A DNA stretch of 64,000 nt from Arion vulgaris (lineage: Eukaryota > Mollusca > Gastropoda > Stylommatophora > Arionidae). The notes beneath the pieces are model-generated. The model saw only the letters and a program-made list of their open reading frames with translations. It was not told where the DNA came from and ran no database searches. The stretch covers positions 6,025,001 to 6,089,000 of the forward strand of contig CM036760.1 in the NCBI GenBank assembly GCA_020796225.1, in the 5' to 3' direction. The stretch's first letter is position 1; each line of letters starts with the position of its first letter. Position numbers and translations under genes: made by a program. This document shows positions 10,640-18,935 of the stretch, in pieces.

Positions 10640-11428
10640 AGTAGTGATTTAGGTTAATGTCACGTATCATTTGGCGGTGCGAGCACCGCTGCTAATCGAT
10701 ATATCATGAAGATATATAGTAATTAATTGGTTGAATTTGATCAATAATTTTTAAGATAGTAAGGGGAGATAATTTTTTTTTCGTGTGTGGTAGAGTTATC
10801 TTCCCTTTAAAAAGTATAGTACATATAACACGTATTGACATAATAACATATAACAAAACGCTAGACATATATATAAATTTATTGATTCACCAAGTATATA
10901 TCTGTGCATAAGTTGTGTTATGAGATACAACAAATATGGAAATACAATAGGGCAGTGTAATGATATATATATATATATATAACACTTTGTGTGTAACTCT
11001 AATATAAACTGTTTTATATAGATAGAGGTATCGTAGTGACATCTGATTGTAGTTGTCGTTTGATATAAAAATATGAGAGAGAGTTTCTGTGTTGTTCATA
11101 TGTGTAAATTGACCCAGCTTGTGTTCTGAAACCAACATTCTTTCCACCCTGCGATTCTTGTGTAGTGAGTACATCTAAAAATATATTTTTGTCTAAAATA
11201 TTGTGTTGTTTTGTCAAACCCTTGGTGCTAGTTTTATTGTAGTCCCTGAAGCAGTGGTATGTTTTACTACACAAAGAGACCATTCCAGATCCTTCATATT
11301 CTAACTTGAAAAGACCTGGAGTTCTTCGCTCATATAATTGTCTTGCCTGACAACTCGGGCAATCGAAACTAATGGTCCCCTGGCTACTAATAAAGGTTGA
11401 GTGATGCTGTAAACAAGTTTCTGCTGGA
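10640..11428. repeat. Terminal inverted repeat, left arm outer
   Basis: Matches 16,731-17,548 in direct and 22,768-23,592 in inverted orientation. It contains the polymerase 3' coding end (11,014-11,428), an (AT)n run whose length differs among copies and the terminal hairpin. Its inner edge is defined by the point where the three copies stop matching, just after ctgctgga. Confidence 0.85.
10674..10689. promoter_or_regulatory. Terminal hairpin, left
   Basis: GCGGTGC and GCACCGC form a 6-7 bp stem about 35 bases from the end. The mirrored right terminus keeps a hairpin of the same place with different base pairs. Could be a replication or integrase recognition element; function is inferred. 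Confidence 0.6.
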
Positions 11429-11486
11429 AACCAGTTATTATATACCTGATAAAACTCACTACGTAGGTGGGGCTTAACAACCTCAA

Positions 11487-11702
11487 CTAATGTCGCTGCG
11501 CTAAGTATAAGCTATCAGTGTCCATTTCACACAATTGGAAATCGGAACGATCTACGAACCTATCTAGAAAATCGTAATAAAACTCTAACATTCGTAATTT
11601 TGCGTATTGATAAACAAAAAAGCCTATCTGTAACGGAAGATCCCAAATAGTATTCTTTTTAAACATTTCTACCGCATAAATATCCTCACCTATTTGCGTC
11701 AT
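11487..11702 (-). CDS. PolB palm segment with motif C (left arm)
   Basis: Open frame of 71 residues. DTDS at residues 61-64 is the motif C metal-binding signature of family B polymerases. The frame closes seven residues later at exactly the same place as in the right arm, while homology continues in another frame, so this break predates the duplication of the arms. It is a fragment of the larger broken gene, not an independent gene. Confidence 0.8.
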   Translation of the reverse strand: MTQIGEDIYAVEMFKKNTIWDLPLQIGFFVYQYAKLRMLEFYYDFLDRFVDRSDFQLCEMDTDSLYLAQRH

Positions 11703-11717
11703 ATGTTTAAACAGGGG

Positions 11718-12320
11718 TTATTTATTAAGACCCTGTCTCAGCCCCCGACAGTATGATACGTTTAAGTGCATGGCCTTATTCGTCAAGGTCTTACCATAGG
11801 CAGCGTTTCCTAAAAGTTTCATGGTCTCACTGGTTATGGAGGACCCCACGTCTCTATCCCCAGCGCGACGTGCAGCTGATACACTATCTCCAAATTGTTT
11901 GAAACAAGAGACGGGCTGGTATTCAATCACACGATATATTTTGCTAACAATTAAACCATGTTTGAGATACCATTTTAACAACGGAGTCGCTAGTAAAATT
12001 TTGTCACCTCTATAACTACCGATTAAAGTTCGACGACTACCCGACAAAAGTTTGTGTTTGACGGCGTAATCGCGCATAAATTCACCTATATCAGCTCTTG
12101 TGACGTCAATATTTTTAAAGATTGGAGTCATCTCTGAAAAATACTCTTTTAAACTGTCTGGGACATGAATGTCACACTCTACCAACCCAAATAGGGTTTC
12201 ATCTAAAACACCGGCAACTAGTTTTGCCTCGGTGATAGGGTACTTACATTGGAAACGTTTTGGGCGTCTAGCCAACAGAAAATTTCTGACTGATTGATCA
12301 GTTTTTTCAGATCTTGCCAT
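11718..12320 (-). CDS. PolB fingers/palm segment with motif B (left arm)
   Basis: Open frame of 200 residues. Residues 43-54 (LFGLVECDIHVP) and 169-178 (LGNAAYGKT region, motif B) are conserved in PolB of Polintons and related viruses. It overlaps the preceding exonuclease frame by about 100 bp because of an A-run length change; the right arm has a different run length at the same site. The first methionine is incidental. Confidence 0.85.
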   Translation of the reverse strand: MARSEKTDQSVRNFLLARRPKRFQCKYPITEAKLVAGVLDETLFGLVECDIHVPDSLKEYFSEMTPIFKNIDVTRADIGEFMRDYAVKHKLLSGSRRTLIGSYRGDKILLATPLLKWYLKHGLIVSKIYRVIEYQPVSCFKQFGDSVSAARRAGDRDVGSSITSETMKLLGNAAYGKTLTNKAMHLNVSYCRGLRQGLNK

Positions 12321-14074
12321 TCACATTCCCACATTTCGATGACAGAAACCTTAACTTCATTAGTCAAGTACTCGCGAATATCTACTGTCTTTTTATACAG
12401 GTCAGCTAAGGGTTTGTTATTTATTGGGTTAATATCTCTACCTTGAGTAAGTGAACAGTTTGGATGTCCATGAAACAAACAACCGTGAAACTGATACACG
12501 GTTCGATTTTGTTTATCCCAGCCATCTACTCTAATATGTCTTGAACCCAAACGCATCTCGCTCCCGTTGAATTGTGTCTTTAAATCAATACTATGTAAGT
12601 GCGCCGCCCAAGTTAACCATTCCCGACACTGGATGATGTAATAATTAGCGCGGTGTGGTCTGAAGCCATCCTCATGTTTTCTGGTAACTGCAAAGTCTGT
12701 AGGCATTTTCTGCATCAAGGCCCATAGATATAAAGCATTGGCATCGTACCCTTTGATACACTGGACCACCTTATTACCCCTAATACAAGTTTTTCCTTTT
12801 TCATGATATCTATGAAATATAATAGAAGGCCCACCCACAATATTAGCTCTAAGTGTCTTATGCAGATCTTGCTCTCGATTGGAACACAAGGAAAAGGCGA
12901 CCTCTTTATCAAGAGTTTTAAATAAATATTTTAACGTAATTCCAGGGACCGATATGGCATCTTTAAACATATCAATCTTTAGCTGAGCATAAAAACTAAC
13001 CTGTTTTTCTAAAGCAGCTAAAAAAGGGACTACATCCTTATTATTGTACCAAATAAGAAAATCTCTTAGCGTGGTCATTTTATTATCTAACCATACTTGT
13101 TGGCACTGTTTGTAATCTATATCAGAGATATTTATATTTTTAAGTTTGGAAAAGAATTCACCATGACTTGGTAACTTCTTTTCATTTAATTTACATAGAG
13201 CATCTATATACTCATAACAGAAAAAACCCTTTGTCTCCTCTACCTTATAGGCAGCTAGATATTTGGAATAATTAAAAGATGGAGCCATATAGGACCCGAC
13301 ATCGAGCCATCTAAGCTTCTTTGTCCCTATACACATAAAATTCTGATTCCTTTTAACAACAAAATTAAAAGGGGAATCTACGTCGAGATTGAGAAAGTAA
13401 GTAACGAGATAGGGTAGTATCAGGTTTAGGTCATATTTTCCCGAATTGAATCCTATAACGGGAAGTTCACGTAAATAAGCATCAAATCTTGCCAACAGTA
13501 TAGCATCACCCAACTCGGTTAATTGGGTATAGATACTAGCAAACTGCGCACACAAGAGCTTGTAACCAATATCAGAGATGTAACACAGGTGCTCGAGCAT
13601 TCGATCTACCAACTCTTGTGGATCACCCGATGTTATGAAACATACAGGTGCCTCCACCCCGGGAATATTAGACGCTACAGAACATGACAGAGGGACATGT
13701 TTGGCTAAATATGTGGTGACTTTGCCGCAGCTAGGTAGATTTGAGTGGTCAAAATAACATTCGAAATCAAATGTCGCTCTATAGGGATAGATATAACTCG
13801 TATCAACAGCTATCCCATGTGAATCAATCGATTCACAAATAGTCTCCGGTGTACTATACACACCTCCCTTATAATACTCTCGCTGTTTACCAAATAAACA
13901 CGTCTTTTCATGTCGGGTCAACCAGCAATATTTAGGCCAGAGCTTTCCGCATTTGGGACACGAAAACGCGTTTGCGGCTTTATCAATATTTGGTATGTAC
14001 ATGAAATGGTTGTTATATAATAAGATGCGCATGGTATCTTTATAGCTATCACTACCCCTTAGTTTTGGGGTCAA
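12218..14074 (-). CDS. PolB exonuclease and motif A core (left arm)
   Basis: Open frame of 618 residues, the longest piece of the polymerase. A C2HC finger lies at residues 39-59. Exo I DFE is at 103-105, Exo II FNSGKYD at about 209-215, Exo III YNNKD at 343-347, and polymerase motif A YDANALY at 443-449. Residues about 510-590 (RVDGWD, QFHGCLFHG, EMWECEW) form an insertion common in animal PolB_2 proteins that resembles a Vsr-type nuclease; that resemblance is inference. Catalytic residues look intact. The last residues after WQDLKK are out of frame with the homologous continuation. Confidence 0.92.
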   Translation of the reverse strand: MTPKLRGSDSYKDTMRILLYNNHFMYIPNIDKAANAFSCPKCGKLWPKYCWLTRHEKTCLFGKQREYYKGGVYSTPETICESIDSHGIAVDTSYIYPYRATFDFECYFDHSNLPSCGKVTTYLAKHVPLSCSVASNIPGVEAPVCFITSGDPQELVDRMLEHLCYISDIGYKLLCAQFASIYTQLTELGDAILLARFDAYLRELPVIGFNSGKYDLNLILPYLVTYFLNLDVDSPFNFVVKRNQNFMCIGTKKLRWLDVGSYMAPSFNYSKYLAAYKVEETKGFFCYEYIDALCKLNEKKLPSHGEFFSKLKNINISDIDYKQCQQVWLDNKMTTLRDFLIWYNNKDVVPFLAALEKQVSFYAQLKIDMFKDAISVPGITLKYLFKTLDKEVAFSLCSNREQDLHKTLRANIVGGPSIIFHRYHEKGKTCIRGNKVVQCIKGYDANALYLWALMQKMPTDFAVTRKHEDGFRPHRANYYIIQCREWLTWAAHLHSIDLKTQFNGSEMRLGSRHIRVDGWDKQNRTVYQFHGCLFHGHPNCSLTQGRDINPINNKPLADLYKKTVDIREYLTNEVKVSVIEMWECEWQDLKKLINQSEIFCWLDAQNVSNVSTLSPRQN

Positions 14075-14548
14075 TGCCTGCTTATCATCGTATTCAAAGA
14101 CATCTATATTAATACCGAAACATGTTTCTAATGCTGGAATTTCGACTAGATTAACACCTGGGAAAGATATTAAAGAAGCTAAGTTTTGGTATACTTGCCA
14201 CTGAAGCAGAAGTTTCCGTGTGGGTCGCCTAACATTTTTAACTGGAGCGCCCCGATGGACAGCTAGACATCTAAAAAAAACACAGATTATCTGTATATGG
14301 TCTGGAGTGTGAGTCGACTTGAAATTTCGTAATATTTTTATTGCACACTATGTGCGCTGGCAGTTCGATACAGCAACCTATCGGATAGTTTGGAATTTTA
14401 TAGAGATAAAAGCTTGTCGCAGGAATGGAATTAACAGAATATCTAGAATGTTGTCTTTGTTTCATGGCATAATTTAGAATATCGCTGTCGTGTAACCTTT
14501 TAAGGAATGCGGTAAATTCGGTCCTATTATTAATTAAGATTGGTTTGT

Positions 14549-15259
14549 CTAAAACACAGGCATTATTAGCGGAGGCATGAAAGAATCTAAGGTCATTTGT
14601 TTCCTTATGTCTGAGAATAGTGTGATGACTGTAATTAATTTTAAAACGATTGTCTGATTTTTAAACAGCTTGTCTAGGCGATCACCCCAAGCTATTGGAT
14701 GTTCCATGTGTGGACTGTGATAATAGGTGTAGGTAGACATGAATTTGTTTATTTTTGAATGTGTCTTGATGGCGTGCCAGTTGTCTGTATATATTTTATG
14801 TACATCTGGCGGTAATGTATGTAACGAGTCAGTTTCAGTGTGGATTGATGATAATCCTTGTGAAGTCGAACTGGTTTCTGCAGGGTTTGTAGTTCTTTTT
14901 CGTACAGGCGAAACAGGGTTACCGGGAGAATGTTGTATATCTAATATTGAGTCTATAGTTCGTTTCCGTGATGAACGTAATCCATGTGAACGTGGCGTGA
15001 ATATTGGAGGTAGGGTAGTTGATGAAGTCGTAGGGTGAGCACAGGATGATGGTAATACCCTTGATTGTGCGTGTTCTTTAATCATATGGCGCTGTAGATT
15101 GTCTGCATGCCGGTATTCAACTCGGCAGATAGCACATGTGTAGTGTATTCCGCCATGTGCACTAGCCCTATGTCGATTTAAAGATCTAACATGTCTATAA
15201 ACACGATTGCAATCTGGACATCTATTTCTTTGTCGTACTGGTGGTTGATCGGCAGACAT
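14549..15259 (-). CDS. C2H2 zinc-finger N-terminal part of PolB (left arm)
   Basis: Open frame of 236 residues starting with ATG and preceded by no longer alternative. Two fingers are clear: CPDC-x12-HRASAH at residues 18-39 and CAIC-x12-HMIKEH at about 42-63. A serine/threonine/proline-rich linker follows. The protein is identical in both arms. About 40 residues before its stop, a different frame carries conserved PolB N-terminal sequence, so it is best read as the amino end of the polymerase protein rather than a separate regulator. Its start codon is 14 bp from the divergent Bcl-2-like start. Confidence 0.8.
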   Translation of the reverse strand: MSADQPPVRQRNRCPDCNRVYRHVRSLNRHRASAHGGIHYTCAICRVEYRHADNLQRHMIKEHAQSRVLPSSCAHPTTSSTTLPPIFTPRSHGLRSSRKRTIDSILDIQHSPGNPVSPVRKRTTNPAETSSTSQGLSSIHTETDSLHTLPPDVHKIYTDNWHAIKTHSKINKFMSTYTYYHSPHMEHPIAWGDRLDKLFKNQTIVLKLITVITLFSDIRKQMTLDSFMPPLIMPVF

Positions 15260-15273
15260 CTTTGGAAGACAAA

Positions 15274-15759
15274 ATGGATTTGATAAGTGTTAAAAATGAG
15301 ACGAGGATATTGACGTTTTTTATACTTACTTCTAGACAAATAACAAATATATATGCTAAAACACTCGATAGGTTAGTGAGGGATCTTGCAAAGAGACACA
15401 GTCGTTTCTTCGATGACTTAGTTACAACCATACAACCTGAACTTGGTTATCAGACTTTTGTTACTATTGCCAATCAAGTACTGTTACCAAGAGAAGACTT
15501 GAACTGCGGTAGAATTTTAATTATTTTTGTTCTAGCCAGTCGAATCGGGAAACATATTGTGTCCTGTGCTTCTAACGTAGATACAGAGATCAGAATACGT
15601 GAAGAAGCTTATGCAGAGGCGGTCGCCTGTTATCTAATTGACATGTTATCCGAATGGATCTTAGAGAATGGTGGTTGGAAAACTCTGTGTGGATATTACC
15701 AAGACACTTTACCTGAACGTATTTATAAATACATAATAAATTTAATGAAATTTAAATAA
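15274..15759 (+). CDS. Bcl-2 family apoptosis regulator homologue (left arm)
   Basis: Intact 161-residue protein from the first ATG (an upstream in-frame GTG at 15,241 would add 11 residues). A BH3-like helix lies at residues 31-49 (LDRLVRDLAKRHSRFFDDL), BH1-like sequence at about 65-92 with NCGR in place of the usual NWGR, and BH2 at 128-143 with WILENGGWKTL, close to the family's W-I-x-x-N-G-G-W. Length and motif order match the Bcl-2 fold. There is no hydrophobic C-terminal anchor, so a soluble cytosolic protein is likely. Bcl-2 homologues are known from several animal DNA viruses, where they delay death of the infected cell; that role here is inference. It is unbroken and identical in the other arm, unlike the polymerase. 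A captured host gene is the likely origin. Confidence 0.85.
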   Translation: MDLISVKNETRILTFFILTSRQITNIYAKTLDRLVRDLAKRHSRFFDDLVTTIQPELGYQTFVTIANQVLLPREDLNCGRILIIFVLASRIGKHIVSCASNVDTEIRIREEAYAEAVACYLIDMLSEWILENGGWKTLCGYYQDTLPERIYKYIINLMKFK

Positions 15760-15819
15760 AATGTAATAAAAACTACAATTTGATCTGTATTCATACTATA
15801 CTGTTAGCGTGTGAGAGTC

Positions 15820-15821
<2 letters not shown>

Positions 15822-15865
<44 letters not shown>

Positions 15866-15898
15866 TCCGAGAGTGAGAGAGAGAGAGAGAGAGAGAGA
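15822..15898. repeat. (AT)n and (GA)n microsatellites
   Basis: An AT run of about 42 bp followed by a GA run of about 28 bp, 60 bp downstream of the Bcl-2-like stop. The right arm has both in mirror position with slightly different AT length. Confidence 0.9.
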
Positions 15899-16515
15899 TA
15901 ACCACTACATGTTAGTCCTGTACAACTGATATGACGCATAGTCTAGGCGTGCGAGGCATATTATATGTGTAATATAACATACATGTAAATTAGAAGACTT
16001 ATACTAATAAAACAACCATCGATAGATTACAATTACTTTGGCACTGGTAGATAATTTTGCGGGTACAAATTATGTTGTTGTAAGCGCTAATTTTGAGTAT
16101 CGAGTTGGTAATTTTGACTTATTATTAAATTGTATGACACGAAAATTCGAAACGGTTAAGTGAATAATGGTTTTTGCCCGTGACACCTCCGACTTCTAGT
16201 AAGCATTTAAATCATGGTGTCTGCCGATGTAGACACCATGATTTTGGGTGATTACTCTGAGACTCATGTGTTCAACGTCTGTATCGTAATTATATAATTC
16301 GAGGCGTAATTTAAAATAATTATTTGATGTACAAAGAACACCCTTGACCTCACGATAAGCTTAGATGCGACATATAATATATATTCCCTATTGTTGCGTT
16401 TACAATTTCATCTTCTAACGTTAACAAAAGACGACCGCATTGTACCACTGCAGTTGTTTTCTAACCTTGTCTCACTACAATCATCATCTAACATTAGAAA
16501 GAACAAAGAGGTAAA
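15899..16515. other. Intergenic part of left arm
   Basis: Non-coding 0.6 kb between the Bcl-2-like gene and the small ORF at 16,516. Apart from the hairpin at 16,209-16,244 I see no recognisable signal. It is closely mirrored at 17,680-18,300. Confidence 0.6.
16209..16244. promoter_or_regulatory. Perfect 14-bp-stem hairpin
   Basis: AAATCATGGTGTCT and AGACACCATGATTT flank an 8-base loop. The mirror copy at 17,947-17,982 keeps it with one mismatch. Candidate RNA structure, terminator or replication element; function unknown. Confidence 0.65.
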
Positions 16516-16707
16516 ATGGCCAAACTTCATGAAATAGAAAAAGTATTAGAAACAATGAATGATCGAACTCACTTGTATAGCCGACAACTGGTACAAACTA
16601 AACTTGTGCCACAAATGAAAAGAAGTAAAATAATAGTATATGTCCAGCAGAAACTTGTTTACAGCATCACTCAACCTTTATTAGTAGCCAGGGGACCATT
16701 AGTTTAA
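16516..16707 (+). CDS. Small ORF running into terminal repeat (left arm)
   Basis: Codes for 63 residues from an ATG in good context (aaaATGg). The first 43 or so are unique, charged and helical in character (MAKLHEIEKVLETMNDRTHL start). The remainder is read from terminal-repeat DNA that in the polymerase gene is used in another frame. No known family recognised. The right arm version is longer. It could be a real small accessory gene whose original 3' end lies in the repeat, or chance. Confidence 0.4.
   Translation: MAKLHEIEKVLETMNDRTHLYSRQLVQTKLVPQMKRSKIIVYVQQKLVYSITQPLLVARGPLV
16643..16705. repeat. Truncated inner terminal repeat of left arm
   Basis: Sixty-three bases matching the inner edge of the 0.8-kb terminal repeat, in inverted orientation to 10,640-11,428. 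The match stops abruptly at agttt, where the octamer repeats begin. This shows that the left unit once had a right terminus. Confidence 0.8.
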
Positions 16708-16738
16708 GTGATTTAGTGATTTAGTGATTTAGTGATTT
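16707..16738. repeat. Dimer junction: AGTGATTT x4
   Basis: Four exact head-to-tail copies of AGTGATTT, which is also part of the element's left terminus (10,643-10,650). They link the truncated left unit to the intact inner terminus of the right unit. Confidence 0.85.
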
Positions 16739-17049
16739 AGGTTAATGTCACGTATCATTTGGCGGTGCGAGCACCGCTGCTAATCGATATATCATGAAGA
16801 TATATAGTAATTAATTGGTTGAATTTGATCAATAATTTTTAAGATAGTAAGGGAGATAATTTTTTTTTTTTCGTGTGTGGTAGAGTTATCTTCCTTTAAA
16901 AAGTATAGTACATATAACATGTATTGACATAATAACATATAACAAAACGCTAGACATATATATAAATTTATTGATTCACCAAGTATATATCTGTGCATAA
17001 GTTGTGTTATGAGATACAACAAATATGGAAATACAATAGGGCAGTGTAA

Positions 17050-17099
<50 letters not shown>

Positions 17100-17130
17100 C
17101 ACTTTGTGTGTAACTCTAATATAAACTGTT

Positions 17131-17403
17131 TTATATAGATAGAGGTATCGTAGTGACATTATCTGATTGTAGTTGTCGTTTGATATAAAAATATGAGAGA
17201 GAGTTTCTGTGGTGTTCATATGTGTAAATTGACCCAGCTTGTGTTCTGAAACCAACATTCTTTCCACCCTGCGATTCTTGTGTAGTGAGTACATCTAAAA
17301 ATATATTTTTGTCTAAAATATTGTGTTGTTTTGTCAAACCCTTGGTGCTAGTTTTATTGTAGTCCCTGAAGCAGTGGTATGTTTTACTACACAAAGAGAC
17401 CAT
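17131..17403 (-). pseudogene. Duplicated PolB C-terminal fragment in terminal repeat
   Basis: Ninety residues almost identical to the polymerase C terminus of both arms (MVSLCSKTYHCF start, YFYIKRQLQS near the end). No polymerase body lies upstream of it, because this copy is part of the inner terminal repeat. It shows that the terminal repeat overlaps the gene's 3' end. Confidence 0.85.
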
Positions 17404-17420
17404 TCCAGATCCTTCATATT

Positions 17421-17675
17421 CTAACTTGAAAAGACCTGGAGTTCTTCGCTCATATAATTGTCTTGCCTGACAACTCGGGCAATCGAAACTAATGGTCCCC
17501 TGGCTACTAATAAAGGTTGAGTGATGCTGTAAACAAGTTTCTGCTGGACATATACTATTATTTTACTTCTTTTCATTTGTGGCACAAGTTTAGTTTGTAC
17601 CAGTTGTCGGCTATACAAGTGAGTTCGATCATTCATTGTTTCTAATACTTTTTCTATTTCATGAAGTTTGGCCAT
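17421..17675 (-). CDS. Small ORF fused to terminal-repeat reading frame (right arm)
   Basis: Eighty-four residues. The first 43 or so equal those of the small ORF at 16,516 in the left arm. It then reads about 40 residues through the terminal repeat, out of the polymerase frame, to a stop. It supports the idea that this ORF crosses into the terminal repeat in a complete unit. Product unknown. Confidence 0.4.
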   Translation of the reverse strand: MAKLHEIEKVLETMNDRTHLYSRQLVQTKLVPQMKRSKIIVYVQQKLVYSITQPLLVARGPLVSIARVVRQDNYMSEELQVFSS

Positions 17676-18323
17676 TTTACCTCTTTGTTCTTTCTAATGT
17701 TAGATGATGATTGTAGTGAGACAAGGTTAGAAAACAACTGCAGTGGTACAATGCGGTCGTCTTTTGTTAACGTTAGAAGATGAAATTGTAAACGCAACAA
17801 TAGGGAATATATATTATATGTCGCATCTAAGCTTATCGTGAGGTCAAGGGTGTTCTTTGTACATCAAATAATTATTTTAAATTACGCCTCGAATTATATA
17901 ATTACGATACAGACGTTGAACACATGAGTCTCAGAGTAATCACCCAAAATCAGGGTGTCTACATCGGCAGACACCATGATTTAAATGCTTACTAGAAGTC
18001 GGAGGTGTCACGGGCAAAAACCATTATTCACTTAACCGTTTCGAATTTTCGTGTCATACAATTTAATAATAAGTCAAAATTACCAACTCGATACTCAAAA
18101 TTAGCGCTTACAACAACATAATTTGTACCCGCAAAATTATCTACCAGTGCCAAAGTAATTGTAATCTATCGATGGTTGTTTTATTAGTATAAGTCTTCTA
18201 ATTTACATGTATGTTATATTACACATATAATATGCCTCGCACGCCTAGACTATGCGTCATATCAGTTGTACAGGACTAACATGTAGTGGTTATCTCTCTC
18301 TCTCTCTCTCTCTCACTCTCGGA

Positions 18324-18375
<52 letters not shown>

Positions 18376-18435
18376 GACTCTCACACGCTAACAGTATAGT
18401 ATGAATACAGATCAAATTGTAGTTTTTATTACATT

Positions 18436-18921
18436 TTATTTAAATTTCATTAAATTTATTATGTATTTATAAATACGTTCAGGTAAAGTGTCTTGGTAAT
18501 ATCCACACAGAGTTTTCCAACCACCATTCTCTAAGATCCATTCGGATAACATGTCAATTAGATAACAGGCGACCGCCTCTGCATAAGCTTCTTCACGTAT
18601 TCTGATCTCTGTATCTACGTTAGAAGCACAGGACACAATATGTTTCCCGATTCGACTGGCTAGAACAAAAATAATTAAAATTCTACCACAGTTCAAGTCT
18701 TCTCTTGGTAACAGTACTTGATTGGCAATAGTAACAAAAGTCTGATAACCAAGTTCAGGTTGTATGGTTGTAACTAAGTCATCGAAGAAACGACTGTGTC
18801 TCTTTGCAAGATCCCTCACTAACCTATCGAGTGTTTTAGCATATATATTTGTTATTTGTCTAGAAGTAAGTATAAAAAACGTCAATATCCTCGTCTCATT
18901 TTTAACACTTATCAAATCCAT
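18436..18921 (-). CDS. Bcl-2 family apoptosis regulator homologue (right arm)
   Basis: Identical at the protein level to the left-arm copy, with the same BH3-, BH1- and BH2-like segments, no C-terminal membrane anchor and the same ATG 14 bp from the divergent zinc-finger start. Complete identity of two copies in an otherwise decaying element means either very recent duplication or gene conversion between the arms, perhaps with selection. Confidence 0.85.
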   Translation of the reverse strand: MDLISVKNETRILTFFILTSRQITNIYAKTLDRLVRDLAKRHSRFFDDLVTTIQPELGYQTFVTIANQVLLPREDLNCGRILIIFVLASRIGKHIVSCASNVDTEIRIREEAYAEAVACYLIDMLSEWILENGGWKTLCGYYQDTLPERIYKYIINLMKFK

Positions 18922-18935
18922 TTTGTCTTCCAAAG

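Larger units (their letters stand above)
11014..15259 (-). pseudogene. Family B DNA polymerase with N-terminal zinc fingers, left arm (broken)
   Basis: Replication polymerase of the protein-primed viral/Polinton type. In order on the minus strand: two C2H2 fingers (15,259-14,549 frame), an N-terminal region with the DNLCFF motif (14,271-14,465), 3'-5' exonuclease and motif A with an inserted nuclease-like segment (14,074-12,218), motif B GNAAYGKT (12,320-11,718), motif C MDTDSLYLA (11,702-11,487), then the C-terminal domain ending at 11,014. Total is about 1,400 codons, in the size range of such enzymes. Frames are broken near 14,640, 14,275, 12,310, 11,740 and 11,490. The first and last breaks are also in the right arm. 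Most breaks fall in A, T or G homopolymers, so either real decay or sequencing error. All three exonuclease motifs and polymerase motifs A, B and C are present in this arm. Confidence 0.9.
16707..17548. repeat. Inner terminal repeat of right unit
   Basis: Direct copy of the left outer terminus and inverted copy of the right outer terminus. It contains the terminal hairpin (16,762-16,777), an (AT)n run of about 48 bp and a copy of the polymerase 3' coding end on the minus strand (17,131-17,548). It occupies the centre of the palindrome, so the palindrome has an asymmetric core of about 785 bp. Confidence 0.85.

Noticed and set aside
14549..15259. Host zinc-finger transcription factor
   Set aside because: It lies in both arms of the element and joins conserved PolB N-terminal sequence in the next frame, so it belongs to the element.
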